From: Desulfosediminicola ganghwensis
Lineage (GTDB): Bacteria; Desulfobacterota; Desulfobulbia; Desulfobulbales; Desulfocapsaceae
DNA: 64,000 nucleotides
NCBI RefSeq assembly: GCF_005116675.2
Contig: NZ_CP050699.1
Span: forward strand, 4,459,001-4,523,000
Reading direction: 5' to 3'
The notes under the pieces are model-generated. The model was not told the origin of the DNA. It ran no database searches and saw only the letters and a list, made by a program, of their open reading frames with translations. Within the stretch, counting starts at the first letter, position 1. Every line of letters begins with the position of its first letter. Position numbers and translations under genes: made by a program. Below are positions 17,761 to 26,962 of this stretch, one piece after another.

Positions 17761-18720
17761 TTATTCGCTTAAAGAATCACAAATCCCCTGCATATCTTCC
17801 CACAGAGGTGCTGTGAATGACATTTTTCGACCGGTTACAGGATGCTTAAAGACAAGTTTGAAAGCATGGAGCATCTGTCGCGGGAACATCCGGTTGTTTC
17901 GCCCGGGACCATACACCGTATCACCCGCTACCGGATGCTTTATATGTGCCATGTGCACACGAATCTGGTGGGTCCGCCCTGTTTCGATGTTTACCCGCAG
18001 CAGTGCATATCGTAGGCCATACTCCTCTTCCACGCGCCAGCTACTTGCTGCGTACCGGCCTGAAGTGCCTTCGCGAATAGCCATTTTCTGTCTGTTGACA
18101 GAGTGCCGGCCTATCGGTGCAACAATTCGACCTTCGACCCTGTCTGGTACTCCATGCACGATCGCAAGGTACTGCTTGTCGATATCACGATTCTTGAACA
18201 TCTCCACCAACTGCCGGTGCACCGTTTCATTCTTGGCGACCACCATTATGCCGGAGGTATCTTTATCGAGCCTGTGAACTATACCGGGGCGAATTGAATC
18301 ACCCACCCCTTCAATATTGGCACAGTGATAAAGCAGGCCATTGACCAGAGTTCCATTGTGATTTCCACTGCCAGGGTGAACAACCAGGCCAGGAGGCTTT
18401 GAGATGACAAGTAAAGCATCATCTTCGAAGATAATCGGAAATTCTATTTCTTCGGGAGCAACAGAGAGCGGAGGTGGCTCGTAGAGCGATCCTGTCACCT
18501 TTTGCCCTGCTTTGAGCTTGTAACCGGCTTTAGACGGCTCCCCATCCACCAGGATAAGACCTGACTTTATAGACGATATGATACGTGAACGGGAAACATC
18601 AGGAATTTGCTGGACGAGCAGGTGATCGAGCCGTACACCGGCAGTGGTCGGCTCGACCTGAAGAGAGATTGTCTCATCTTCACCCAACTCTGTCTCACTT
18701 TCGTATTGAGCTGATTTCAT
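17761..18720 (-). CDS. rluD: Ribosomal large-subunit pseudouridine synthase, RluD type
   Basis: The protein isomerises specific uridines of 23S rRNA. At 319 residues it has an N-terminal S4 RNA-binding domain (GVRLDHLLVQQIPDVSRSRI, residues about 30-90) and a catalytic domain with the Asp-bearing motif HRLDKDTSGIMVVAK, plus GRTHQIRVHMAHIKHPVAGD. This is the RluA/C/D family; RluD is the most probable member from the S4 domain and length, but position specificity cannot be read from sequence. It lies between carD and coaE. Confidence 0.9.
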   Translation of the reverse strand: MKSAQYESETELGEDETISLQVEPTTAGVRLDHLLVQQIPDVSRSRIISSIKSGLILVDGEPSKAGYKLKAGQKVTGSLYEPPPLSVAPEEIEFPIIFEDDALLVISKPPGLVVHPGSGNHNGTLVNGLLYHCANIEGVGDSIRPGIVHRLDKDTSGIMVVAKNETVHRQLVEMFKNRDIDKQYLAIVHGVPDRVEGRIVAPIGRHSVNRQKMAIREGTSGRYAASSWRVEEEYGLRYALLRVNIETGRTHQIRVHMAHIKHPVAGDTVYGPGRNNRMFPRQMLHAFKLVFKHPVTGRKMSFTAPLWEDMQGICDSLSE

Positions 18721-18777
18721 TTCTTCTCAATCGGGCAGGAGAAATGCTGCCGCTCAGTCAATAATTAATAAGAAAAT

Positions 18778-19257
18778 TTATGCAAAGATAGTATCGATTT
18801 TCTGGGAAACCGATGCTTCTTCAATCTGTTGTGCCAGAGAGAGCTCTTTTACCAGCAAACTTTTTGCAGTATCAAGCATCTTCTTTTCACCGTAGGAAAG
18901 ATCTTTATCAACACTCAGCAGGAAGAGATCACGAAGAACCTCGGCAACTTCATGGACAGAACCAGTCTTGATTTTTTCCATATAGTCGCGATAACGCCGA
19001 TTCCAGGTCTGACTGCCAATCTCGGTTGACCTGTCTTCGAGAATATCGATCACTTCATCGACCTGCTTCTTGTTTACAATCGCTCTGAGACCAACATTCT
19101 CACTACTGGCTGTCGGAATCATGATGGTCATTCCGTTCTCAAGAATTTCCAATACATAAAAGGTGTGATCGACACCTGCAACAGATTGAGTTTCAATAGC
19201 TTTAATAACACCTACGCCGTGGGCCGGATAAACCGCCATATCACCTTCAGCAAACAC
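18778..19257 (-). CDS. CarD/CdnL-family RNA polymerase-binding regulator
   Basis: The 159-residue protein opens with the CarD RNAP-interaction fold (FAEGDMAVYPAHGVGVIKAI) followed by a helical DNA-binding part with the conserved Trp in SQTWNRRYRDYMEKI. CarD-type proteins bind the RNAP beta subunit and stabilise open promoter complexes. The start is a GTG with GGAG 6 nt upstream. An extended -10 promoter (19452-19457) lies upstream. It follows pth by about 290 bp and precedes rluD. Confidence 0.9.
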   Translation of the reverse strand: MFAEGDMAVYPAHGVGVIKAIETQSVAGVDHTFYVLEILENGMTIMIPTASSENVGLRAIVNKKQVDEVIDILEDRSTEIGSQTWNRRYRDYMEKIKTGSVHEVAEVLRDLFLLSVDKDLSYGEKKMLDTAKSLLVKELSLAQQIEEASVSQKIDTIFA

Positions 19258-19451
19258 TACTTTCTCCTCTGTCGGATACTACATTAAAACTCGAAAATGA
19301 CTTTTCCCTGTACAGCTGCTACAAACAAAGCTAAACATGCAAAAGCCGGTTTTGTCTCCTTCAGTAAGGAGCAAAACATGCAGACTCGATAACCCAAAGT
19401 TCAGAGTTCTGACCATGAGTGCGCGCCTGCGTATCATGAAAACCAAGGGTC

Positions 19452-19457
19452 ATTATA
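19452..19457 (-). promoter_or_regulatory. Extended -10 promoter for carD
   Basis: On the minus strand TGGTATAAT forms a consensus extended -10 box. No good -35 is seen at 17 bp. It lies about 195 bp before the carD GTG. The leader between them contains a GC-moderate hairpin (GTTTTG-CTCCTT / AAGGAG-CAAAAC near 19354-19378). Confidence 0.5.
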
Positions 19458-19543
19458 CCATATCTAGCATAATCTTGCCCTTACTTTTCCCGATAATTCG
19501 CTCTCATAAAGATAACGACGGGACTATATGAAGGTTTTTCAGG

Positions 19544-20137
19544 CTATTTGATACTGTTGATCAGGCTCATGGCTCTCGCGGGTCCCTCTGTAATAAGGAA
19601 CTGCAATCCATCTTCGATGAAAGTAACGCGTTCATTCACCAGATCAACCTCTTCACCGGACATGCTGGAGAGGACATATTTATCTACCGGAAAATCAGGG
19701 TGGACATCACCTTTACCAGGACGGCCTATTCCTACTTTAAGTCGATAAAAATTATTTGATCCAAGAGACTCGGTCATGGAGCGAATACCATTGTGACCGC
19801 CAGCGCCACCACCACGTACGAGTTTCAGGCGCCCGGGGTTCATATCGAGGTCATCATGAATCACTACGATGTTCTCTACCGGCACCTTATAAAAGCGGAC
19901 GAACTCTGCCACGGCTTTGCCGCTCAGGTTCATGAAGGTCATGGGCTTCACCAGATTGATTCGTGAGCCCCAGCGGGAAATGCGACAAGAGCGGGCGTTC
20001 CATTTTTCAAGGGAAAGCTCGCTGCCCCATCGTCTGGCAAGTTCATCTATGATGACAAAACCAACATTATGACGAGTGTCAGCGTATTTCTGACCCGGGT
20101 TACCAAGACCTACTACTAGAAATTCGGTATCTGCCAT
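19544..20137 (-). CDS. pth: Peptidyl-tRNA hydrolase
   Basis: Pth releases peptidyl groups from tRNAs that drop off ribosomes. The 197 residues show the signature VGLGNPGQKYADTRHNVGFV with the catalytic His, and the second signature IHDDLDMNPGRLKLVRGGGA followed by GGHNGIRSM. It follows rplY, a widely conserved pairing, but an intrinsic terminator (20163-20198) stands between them, so pth must have its own promoter or rely on leak-through. Confidence 0.96.
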   Translation of the reverse strand: MADTEFLVVGLGNPGQKYADTRHNVGFVIIDELARRWGSELSLEKWNARSCRISRWGSRINLVKPMTFMNLSGKAVAEFVRFYKVPVENIVVIHDDLDMNPGRLKLVRGGGAGGHNGIRSMTESLGSNNFYRLKVGIGRPGKGDVHPDFPVDKYVLSSMSGEEVDLVNERVTFIEDGLQFLITEGPARAMSLINSIK

Positions 20138-20162
20138 TGAACCAAAAGTGTTTCACATACAA

Positions 20163-20198
20163 TAAAAAATCCGGAAGGAACATATCCCCTTCCGGATT
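20163..20198 (-). terminator. Intrinsic terminator after rplY
   Basis: Perfect 11-bp arms AATCCGGAAGG (20168-20178) and CCTTCCGGATT (20188-20198) enclose a 9-nt loop. Six T follow on the minus strand. It is a textbook terminator, 64 bp past the rplY stop. Confidence 0.88.
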
Positions 20199-20261
20199 AT
20201 AAACAGTCAGCAAAAATGCAATTTTGATCTTTGAAGCTGCCTGCCTGATGACCTGCCCGAA

Positions 20262-20813
20262 TTATTTGGTTACACCAACGCAGGTTGCATCCGGGTTGGA
20301 AACCATTTTTACGTTCTCGGCAATCTCAATTGCAGAGAATTTCAACTGGTCACCAATGTTCAGGCCACTGATATCAAGAGTAACCTCATCCGGAATATCA
20401 AGCGGCTTAGCCTCAAGAACAACTGAGGTAGCCATAACTTCAAGGCTACCACCAAGGTCAACACCTTTAGCGGTACCTTTGAATTTAACAGGCACTTTAA
20501 ACTGTTTTTCTTTATCAAGGTCGATCTCGCAGAAATCTGCGTGGATCAAGGTGTCTCTGATTGGATCGGTTTGCAGCTCTTTCACCATGACACTCTTTTC
20601 ACCAACCTCGTCGATTTTCAGAGTAACAATAGCGTTACGTCTAACGATCTCCATCAGGGTTGCTGAGAGGGTTTTAGTGTCCATCTGCAGCATCTGGGCC
20701 TCTCCACCCTTTCCGTAAACAACGGCTGGGGTAAGGCCTTCCATACGAAGACGACGCATATAACCTTTTCCGCTAACGGCTCTAACAGCCGCGCTTATAT
20801 CTACCTGAATCAT
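20262..20813 (-). CDS. rplY: 50S ribosomal protein L25, general stress protein Ctc type
   Basis: The 183-residue product is the long (TL5/CTC) form: an N-terminal L25 5S-rRNA-binding domain (to about residue 90, with VYGKGGEAQMLQMDTKTL and PIRDTLIHADFCEIDLDKE) and a C-terminal beta domain (VPVKFKGTAKGVDLGGSLEV). AGGAGG lies 6 nt before the ATG. It follows prs by about 100 bp and ends at a strong terminator. Confidence 0.95.
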   Translation of the reverse strand: MIQVDISAAVRAVSGKGYMRRLRMEGLTPAVVYGKGGEAQMLQMDTKTLSATLMEIVRRNAIVTLKIDEVGEKSVMVKELQTDPIRDTLIHADFCEIDLDKEKQFKVPVKFKGTAKGVDLGGSLEVMATSVVLEAKPLDIPDEVTLDISGLNIGDQLKFSAIEIAENVKMVSNPDATCVGVTK

Positions 20814-20916
20814 AATTCCTCCTGGGCTCGCCTTTTTGTACGCCGTTGATAGGTATACAGACGTCCGAGTTGTAAAAAAAAATAAAACTGTTTCTATTTA
20901 TCAGATCAGCCCGAAC

Positions 20917-21855
20917 TTACACAAAGAGCGAGCTGACAGAATCTTCGTTGTGAATGCGTTTAATAGCGTTTGCAAGCAGCTCTGAAACTGAAAGAACCTT
21001 GATCTTGTCACAGGCCGCTGCCTCAGGGAGAAGCGGAACAGAGTTCGTGACTACCAGTGATTTCAATACAGAGTTGTTGAGTCGCTCTACGGCAGGGCCG
21101 GAGAGAACCGGATGACTGCAGCAGGCATGCACTTCTTTGGCGCCATTCTTTATCAAAGTCTCTGCACCGTTACAGAGGGTGCCTGCGGTATCGACCATAT
21201 CATCCATCAGGATGGCGGTCTTACCGCGAACATCGCCGATCACGTGCATCGCTTCACACTCGTTGGGACGATCGCGACGCTTATCGATAATGGCCAGCCC
21301 GGCGTTCATGCGTTTGGCAAAAGCGCGAGTCCGCTCAACACCACCCGCATCGGGTGAAACCATAATCACGTCTTCAAACTGGTCTTTGATGTAATCAAGC
21401 AGAACCGGCGCAGCATACAGATGATCTACAGGGATATTGAAGAACCCCTGGATCTGGCCTGCGTGCAGGTCCATGCAGAGTACCCTGCGAACGCCCACAG
21501 CCATAAACATCTCGGCAACAACTTTTGCGGTGATGGGTACGCGTGGCGCATTTTTTCTGTCCTGGCGGGCATAGCCATAATATGGAACGACAGCGGTAAT
21601 CCTTCTGGCTGAGGCGCGGCGAAGCGCATCCACCATGATCACCAGTTCCATCAAGTGGTCGTTAACCGGCCGACAGGTTGGCTGAACAACAAAAACATCC
21701 GCACCGCGAACATTTTCCTGGATTTCAACGAAAATCTCACCGTCGCTGAATTTGCGAACGTCAGATGCTGTGAGGGGCTGACCGAGATGTTTACATATCT
21801 CCTGGGCCAGCTCGGGGTGGGCATTACCGGTTACTACCTTCAGTGCTTTTGGCAT
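20917..21855 (-). CDS. prs: Ribose-phosphate pyrophosphokinase
   Basis: Prs makes PRPP from ribose 5-phosphate and ATP for nucleotide, His and Trp synthesis. The start [16 protein letters not shown] at 21855 (312 residues) matches the family length; the longer frame to 21900 would begin beside the tRNA gene. Motifs: the metal and ribose-phosphate site [20 protein letters not shown], and the PRPP loop [12 protein letters not shown]. It lies just downstream of tRNA-Gln, 48 bp away, and upstream of rplY. Confidence 0.95.
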   Translation of the reverse strand: MPKALKVVTGNAHPELAQEICKHLGQPLTASDVRKFSDGEIFVEIQENVRGADVFVVQPTCRPVNDHLMELVIMVDALRRASARRITAVVPYYGYARQDRKNAPRVPITAKVVAEMFMAVGVRRVLCMDLHAGQIQGFFNIPVDHLYAAPVLLDYIKDQFEDVIMVSPDAGGVERTRAFAKRMNAGLAIIDKRRDRPNECEAMHVIGDVRGKTAILMDDMVDTAGTLCNGAETLIKNGAKEVHACCSHPVLSGPAVERLNNSVLKSLVVTNSVPLLPEAAACDKIKVLSVSELLANAIKRIHNEDSVSSLFV

Positions 21856-21903
21856 TGTTCTACTTTTGTGGTGTTTGGACAGAGTATAATACAAACGCAA
21901 AAA

Positions 21904-21979
21904 TGGCTGGGGCGGGAGGATTCGAACCTCCGAATGCCGGGATCAAAACCCGGTGCCTTGACCGCTTGGCCACGCCCCA
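21904..21979 (-). tRNA. tRNA-Gln (anticodon UUG)
   Basis: The minus strand folds as a 76-nt cloverleaf with encoded CCA. The acceptor arm is TGGGGCG with CGCCCCA, the T arm contains GGTTCGAATCC, and the anticodon stem CCGGG/CCCGG holds the loop TTTTGAT with anticodon TTG. The first 37 nt overlap the 3' end of the ispE frame. It is followed by prs. GlnS is encoded at 26963, so direct glutaminylation of this tRNA is likely. Confidence 0.95.
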
Positions 21980-22869
21980 ACGCACGATCGAGTAACAAAA
22001 ACTCCATCTTTATATTGCTGACGCAACATTTCTGCCGCGTCTTGTACAGCTACCTGACCGGACTTGTCATCAGGAAAAACACCGAACACTGTCGGTCCGC
22101 TTCCGGACATCATCGCCCGCGAAGCACCGGTATTGAGTAGATCATGCTTCATCTGCTCAATTTCCGAAAACTTCATGCTGGTAACCAGCTCCAGATCGTT
22201 ACACATATCGTTGTACGACAAGGTTTCGATATCGTGTTTTCGAAAGCGAGGTAATATAGACTCTTCGATTTTAGTTGTCAACGCTAAATTTTCAAAAACC
22301 CATTTTGTAGAAACCGAAAAGCCAGGGTTGACCAAAACGATGGTGCATGAGGTAAGAGGTTCCACCGGCTGCATTACTTCACCGATGCCCGTTGCCATTA
22401 CCGCACTATAGGGAACAACAAAAAACGGAACATCAGCGCCTAAGCAGGCCGCCTTTCTCACCAGTTCCTCCTGGGAAAACTCATCTCCGAAGTGATGATT
22501 CAGGCCTCTGAGCACCGTTCCGGCATCACTGCTGCCGCCACCCAGACCTGCTCCTGAAGGAATTCTTTTTTTTAAATTAAGAGCTGCACCAAAACCTTTT
22601 GCCCTCTTGCTCGATTCAAAATAAATCTTTGCGGCCCTGTAAGCCAGATTCGTCTCATCGACGGGTAAGTCGGGGTCATCACACACCAGCGTGATACCGG
22701 GTTGTGAGGTAAGCTCAAGCTCGATCTCGTCGTAAAGATCAAGTTTCTGCATCCAGGTTTCAAGTTCATGATACCCATCAACCCTTCTGCCGACAACCCG
22801 CAACATCATATTTATCTTGCAGGGCGCCTGCAAATGCAACACTTCACCACCCACAGCAACTCCTTTCAT
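21943..22869 (-). CDS. ispE: 4-diphosphocytidyl-2-C-methyl-D-erythritol kinase
   Basis: IspE is the ATP-dependent kinase of the MEP isoprenoid pathway. The start at 22869 (308 residues) is chosen because a G-rich GGGGGTGG stands just upstream; a start at 22908 is possible. Motifs: the substrate-binding N-terminus (LQAPCKINMML), the GHMP ATP-binding loop PSGAGLGGGSSDAG, and the C-terminal loop MMSGSGPTVFG. The last 12 codons (GAWPSGQGTGF and stop) are read from tRNA-Gln sequence, so the two genes overlap by 37 bp. Confidence 0.93.
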   Translation of the reverse strand: MKGVAVGGEVLHLQAPCKINMMLRVVGRRVDGYHELETWMQKLDLYDEIELELTSQPGITLVCDDPDLPVDETNLAYRAAKIYFESSKRAKGFGAALNLKKRIPSGAGLGGGSSDAGTVLRGLNHHFGDEFSQEELVRKAACLGADVPFFVVPYSAVMATGIGEVMQPVEPLTSCTIVLVNPGFSVSTKWVFENLALTTKIEESILPRFRKHDIETLSYNDMCNDLELVTSMKFSEIEQMKHDLLNTGASRAMMSGSGPTVFGVFPDDKSGQVAVQDAAEMLRQQYKDGVFVTRSCVGAWPSGQGTGF

Positions 22870-22923
22870 CCACCCCCGAATCAACGTACAAGATGACCAG
22901 GGACACACAATTATTTCAAAATG

Positions 22924-23262
22924 TTATTTCACCGCTTTAACAAAACGCAGCTTAACGTCATAGACTATATTCTTCAGCATCTCCTCTTCCTCGGTGGAGA
23001 GGTTGCCTTTGGTCTTTTCCTGCAGCATCACCAGGGTATCGATGGCATGCCTGGCCAGCTCATGATTAATTTCGGTTTTACCGGTCTGTGGGTCCCTTAT
23101 TTCGCCCAGGTGGTAGAGGACCGAAGTATTCAGAGACATCACAAACGCCGAAAAAGTTACCTCCGGCATTACGCACTGCCCTTTTGTATTCGGCACCTTT
23201 CCTTCCTCACAAGCACAATCCTCTGGGGATTGCACTGTATCTTTTGCTGCTTTCTCTGTCAT
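22924..23262 (-). CDS. DUF1844 family protein
   Basis: This 112-residue protein starts at ATG 23262 with AAGGA 8 nt upstream; a TTG start at 23289 lacks a site. The conserved DUF1844 core is visible: FSAFVMSLNTSVLYHLGEI, then HAIDTLVMLQEKTKGNL and a helical tail (MLKNIVYDVKLRFVKAVK). Three Cys near the N-terminus (CACEEG and GQC) are notable. The function of the family is unknown. It lies between serA and ispE in the same direction. Confidence 0.85.
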   Translation of the reverse strand: MTEKAAKDTVQSPEDCACEEGKVPNTKGQCVMPEVTFSAFVMSLNTSVLYHLGEIRDPQTGKTEINHELARHAIDTLVMLQEKTKGNLSTEEEEMLKNIVYDVKLRFVKAVK

Positions 23263-23311
23263 GGTAGGTTCCTTTTTTCTCTCTGACAATTATCCCGCCT
23301 TTGAAAACGGG

Positions 23312-24904
23312 CTAAAATCCATTTAAATTCAGTCCCTGTGCTGCGTCAATGTGTTTAAGGGCGCGAACTTTTTCTAACAGCTCTTTTGAGATCAACTGAT
23401 CGGTACTGAGCAGAATGATATTCTGATTACTCGTTTCCTCACGTCCCACAGTCATTCTGGAAATATTTACCCCGTTATCACCAAGCGTTGTCCCCAGAGC
23501 ACCAATCACCCCTGGAACATCCTTGTTGAATACCAGCAGCATCGGCCCGGAGGGTAAAGCTTCGAGGCGAAAAGAGTTTAACCTTACCAAACGCGGCTCA
23601 TTTTTACCGAAGACAGTACCGACCAGGATATTTTCACCCTCCTCCGAAACTACTCTGGCTGTGAGCGTGTTGGTAAAATCGCCGGCTCTGTCCGATTTGG
23701 ACTCCACCACCCGTATTCCCCTGTCTCGTGCCACCACAGGGGCGTTCACGTAGTTCACCGCATCTTTTAGAATTGGCGTAAACAACCCTTTCAAAAAGGC
23801 TACGGTTACAGGGCTGGTATTTACATCAGCCAGCTCACCGCTATACTCCACGTTCACTTCTTTCACCCCGCCCTGGGAGAGTTGCATCTGCATAGTACCA
23901 AGCATTTCTCCCAGGGTCAGGTACGGACCGACCTGCGCCAGCACTTCGCTGCTCACCGAAGGTACGTTGATGGCGTTGGTCACTGTACCGTGCAGGAGAA
24001 AATCGGCAATCTGCTCCGCGATTATGAGTGCAACATTTTCCTGCGCCTCACTGGTGGAAGCACCAAGATGCGGTGTGCAGATAAAATTATCAAGACCGAG
24101 CAGAGGGCAGTTATCGTGACTGGTCGGCTCATTAGCAAACACATCCAGCGCGGCACCACCAATTAACCGGTCGTTAAGGGCATGATAGAGCGCCTGTTCA
24201 TCGCATACACCTCCCCGTGCGCAATCGATGAACATCGCATCACTTTTCATGTTCCTAAAGAACTCGTGGGACACAAGGTTGGCGGTCTCTTTCGTCTTCG
24301 GCACATGAACCGTGATAAAATCTGACCGTTTCGCCAACTCTTCCAGGCTGACTAACTCAACCCCGTTTCTTTCGGCCGTATCAGGCGGCATGTGAGGGTC
24401 ATAGGCAATGGTCTTCATTTTCAAGCCCTGAGCCCTGCTCGCAGCGATCGAGCCGATACGACCTATACCAATAATACCCAGCGTCTTACCTGTCACCTCC
24501 CTGCCCATGAATTTCTTCTTCTCCCACTTGCCGGCTTTCATGGAGGCTGTAGCCTGGGGGATGTTGCGGGCAAGCGCCAGCATCATGGAAATTGCGTGCT
24601 CGGCAGTGGTTACGGCATTGCCGTCTGGTGCGTTCATCACCACCACTCCCTCGGCACTGGCAGCCGGGATGTCTACATTGTCGAGGCCTATGCCTGCCCT
24701 GCCGACAACTTTCAGATTTTTTGCTGCTGCAAGCAGTTCCTTGGTAACTTTGGTGGAACTACGGATCACCAGCCCCTGGTACTGCCCGATTATCTCCTGC
24801 AATTCTTCCGGAGCCAGTCCCGTACGCACATCCACATCGAGACCAGCCTCTTCAAGGACCTTTACCCCTACTGGGGAAAGATTATCACTGACCAGTACTT
24901 TCAT
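23312..24904 (-). CDS. serA: D-3-phosphoglycerate dehydrogenase, long form
   Basis: SerA oxidises 3-phosphoglycerate with NAD, the first step of serine synthesis. The 530 residues match the long type: a substrate domain, the Rossmann motif GIIGIGRIGSIAASRAQGL, the catalytic His in CTPHLGASTSEAQENVA, an intervening domain (about 320-450) and a C-terminal ACT domain (DVPGVIGALGTTLGDNGVN) that usually gives serine feedback inhibition. GGAG lies 5 nt before the ATG. It is divergent from gltX across a gap of 540 bp. Confidence 0.96.
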   Translation of the reverse strand: MKVLVSDNLSPVGVKVLEEAGLDVDVRTGLAPEELQEIIGQYQGLVIRSSTKVTKELLAAAKNLKVVGRAGIGLDNVDIPAASAEGVVVMNAPDGNAVTTAEHAISMMLALARNIPQATASMKAGKWEKKKFMGREVTGKTLGIIGIGRIGSIAASRAQGLKMKTIAYDPHMPPDTAERNGVELVSLEELAKRSDFITVHVPKTKETANLVSHEFFRNMKSDAMFIDCARGGVCDEQALYHALNDRLIGGAALDVFANEPTSHDNCPLLGLDNFICTPHLGASTSEAQENVALIIAEQIADFLLHGTVTNAINVPSVSSEVLAQVGPYLTLGEMLGTMQMQLSQGGVKEVNVEYSGELADVNTSPVTVAFLKGLFTPILKDAVNYVNAPVVARDRGIRVVESKSDRAGDFTNTLTARVVSEEGENILVGTVFGKNEPRLVRLNSFRLEALPSGPMLLVFNKDVPGVIGALGTTLGDNGVNISRMTVGREETSNQNIILLSTDQLISKELLEKVRALKHIDAAQGLNLNGF

Positions 24905-25444
24905 CTCTACTCCTTTCTTTCGCTTGCACGTTTCAGGGTTATGGCGACCACTCCGCTATGCAGCGCCAGCTAAGGGAGAAGAGCCAACACAGTGAATTTT
25001 CACACAACACAAAAACAAGGCGCACTAAAATCGCCCGCCGCGACATCAGGAAGAAACGTTACCTAATCTGTTAAATTCAAAAAAATATACTGGGTTAACC
25101 AGGGGAGAACAACCAAAAATATCGGCGCCGGCCGTCACACACACCCGCACGATCAAATGTATAGACCGATCTCATCAGGAATTCAGATCATTGGTATTGA
25201 ACAATGATCCCATTATGTATATATAGCATGCACGAAAACTCTATCCGCAGCTCAGATAAGTCGAGATGATTCTCACAATTTTTCTGTAATTTCGCCACGC
25301 CAGAGGCTGGCGTTTTCGCCTGCGAAAAAGTATCACGATGCACTTGCGTGAATTCGTGCTTACCACTATTCTGCATAGCCACAATATCCGGTAGTCCAAC
25401 AGTACGGATTTAGGAAATAAAGTTCTGACAGGAGTATTATCCAA
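24905..25444. other. Divergent intergenic region between serA and gltX
   Basis: This 540-bp gap has no convincing gene; short minus-strand frames at 25188-25444 have no ribosome-binding site. It holds a candidate gltX promoter (25197-25225), a hairpin GCCAGAGGCTGGC near 25301-25313 followed by four T, and TTTTCGC/GCGAAAA arms directly after. The hairpin pair could terminate a short transcript from the promoter, but that is inference. Confidence 0.45.
25197..25225 (+). promoter_or_regulatory. Candidate promoter for gltX
   Basis: TTGAAC (25197-25202) and TATATA (25220-25225) are 17 bp apart. The gene starts about 220 bp downstream, leaving a leader with a GC-rich hairpin near 25300. No other plus-strand box pair of this quality was seen in the gap. 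Confidence 0.45.
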
Positions 25445-26926
25445 ATGACCGAGACACGATTACGTTTTCCACCGAGCCCTACCGGCTACCTCCACATCGG
25501 CGGAGCTCGAACTGCGCTTTACAACTGGCTTTACGCCAAAAAAACCGGCGGCAAGCTCATCCTCAGAATTGAGGACACCGATACAGAGCGCTCCACCCAG
25601 GAATCCATCCAGGGAATCATTGATGGACTCGAGTGGCTCGGCATTGATTTTGACGAAGGACCATATTTCCAGACCGAATTCTCAGCCGACCACAAAGCCG
25701 CCGCCGAGCGCCTCCTGGCTGAGGGCAAGGCCTATAAATGTTTCTGCACCAAAGAACAACTGGATGCCAAGCGTGAGGCTGCCCTGGCTGCCAAACAGAA
25801 CCTCGGCTATGACGGCACCTGTGCCGGGCTGAGCGAAGAGGAAATCAACGCCAAAGAGGCAGCAGGCATTCCGTACGTTATCCGCTTCAGGGTTCCGGAA
25901 GGTGACAGAAGAATCGGCTATGATGATAAAATTCTCGGCAGAATCGAATGCGATATCAAAGAAGTAGATGATTTCGTCATCGTCCGCTCAAACGGCAAGC
26001 CGCTCTACCTGCTCTGCAATGTTGTCGATGATATCCGCGACCGCATCAGTCACGTTGTCCGTGGCCAGGATCATATGACCAACACCATCAAGCAGATCCT
26101 GCTCTACGAAGCACTTGAAGCACCGGTACCGGTCTTTGCCCATATGCCACTGACGCTGGACACCAAAAAGGCCAAGATCTCCAAACGCAGCCACGGTGAG
26201 ATTGTCGCTGTCCAGTTCTATCGTGACAAAGGCTTTCTGCCCTGGGCGTTCAATAACTTCCTGGTGCTGCTAGGCTGGTCCGCAGGTGATGACAAAGAAT
26301 TCTACACCAAAGAAGAGCTCATCGAAGCATTCACCCTCGAGCGCATTAACAAATCCAGCTCGGTGTTCAACTATAATAAGGGTGACGCCAAGTTCTTCAC
26401 CGACCCGAAAGCGATTGCCATTAATGAGCACTACCTCCGCACCATGGACATCACAGAACTCGGTGAGCTCGTGAAAGTAGAGCTTAAAGCTGAAGGACTC
26501 TGGGATGAAGCCTATGCAGGTGAGAAGCAACAGTGGTATCATCATACATTGGATATGATCCGTGACCGCTTTCACACCCTCAAAGATTTCACCAGTCGTG
26601 GCCGCGCTTATTTCGCCGATGACTTCGACGTTGAGGAGAAGCCCCTGAAAAAGAATGTGCTCAAGTACGAGGAGCTGAAAGAGTGGTTCCCCATGCTGGC
26701 AGATCGTTTCGAGCAGCTGAGCGATTTTAACCTGGAAGAGACTGAAAGAGTGGCACGTGAACTCGCCGACGAGCTTGAAATCAAGCCGGGCATCATCATC
26801 AATGGTATGCGAACCGTGGTCACCGGCCAGCTTGCAGGACCATCGATGTTTGACATCCTGGTGACTATCGGTCAGGAAAGAGTGGTGCGCCGCCTGCGCG
26901 AAGTAGCAAAATTGTATCCGGCCTAA
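25445..26926 (+). CDS. gltX: Glutamyl-tRNA synthetase
   Basis: GluRS charges tRNA-Glu. The 493-residue class I synthetase has the HIGH region as PTGYLHIGGARTALYNW and the KMSKS equivalent as KISKRSHGEIV. Zn-ligand-type Cys are suggested by CFCTKEQ. The gene starts at an ATG with AGGAG 11 nt upstream. glnS follows 36 bp after the stop, so the pair is probably one transcript. With a GlnS present, this enzyme is expected to be discriminating for tRNA-Glu. Confidence 0.96.
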   Translation: MTETRLRFPPSPTGYLHIGGARTALYNWLYAKKTGGKLILRIEDTDTERSTQESIQGIIDGLEWLGIDFDEGPYFQTEFSADHKAAAERLLAEGKAYKCFCTKEQLDAKREAALAAKQNLGYDGTCAGLSEEEINAKEAAGIPYVIRFRVPEGDRRIGYDDKILGRIECDIKEVDDFVIVRSNGKPLYLLCNVVDDIRDRISHVVRGQDHMTNTIKQILLYEALEAPVPVFAHMPLTLDTKKAKISKRSHGEIVAVQFYRDKGFLPWAFNNFLVLLGWSAGDDKEFYTKEELIEAFTLERINKSSSVFNYNKGDAKFFTDPKAIAINEHYLRTMDITELGELVKVELKAEGLWDEAYAGEKQQWYHHTLDMIRDRFHTLKDFTSRGRAYFADDFDVEEKPLKKNVLKYEELKEWFPMLADRFEQLSDFNLEETERVARELADELEIKPGIIINGMRTVVTGQLAGPSMFDILVTIGQERVVRRLREVAKLYPA

Positions 26927-26962
26927 AACCAAAAGCCTGAGATTCGACCTTTATACAATACT

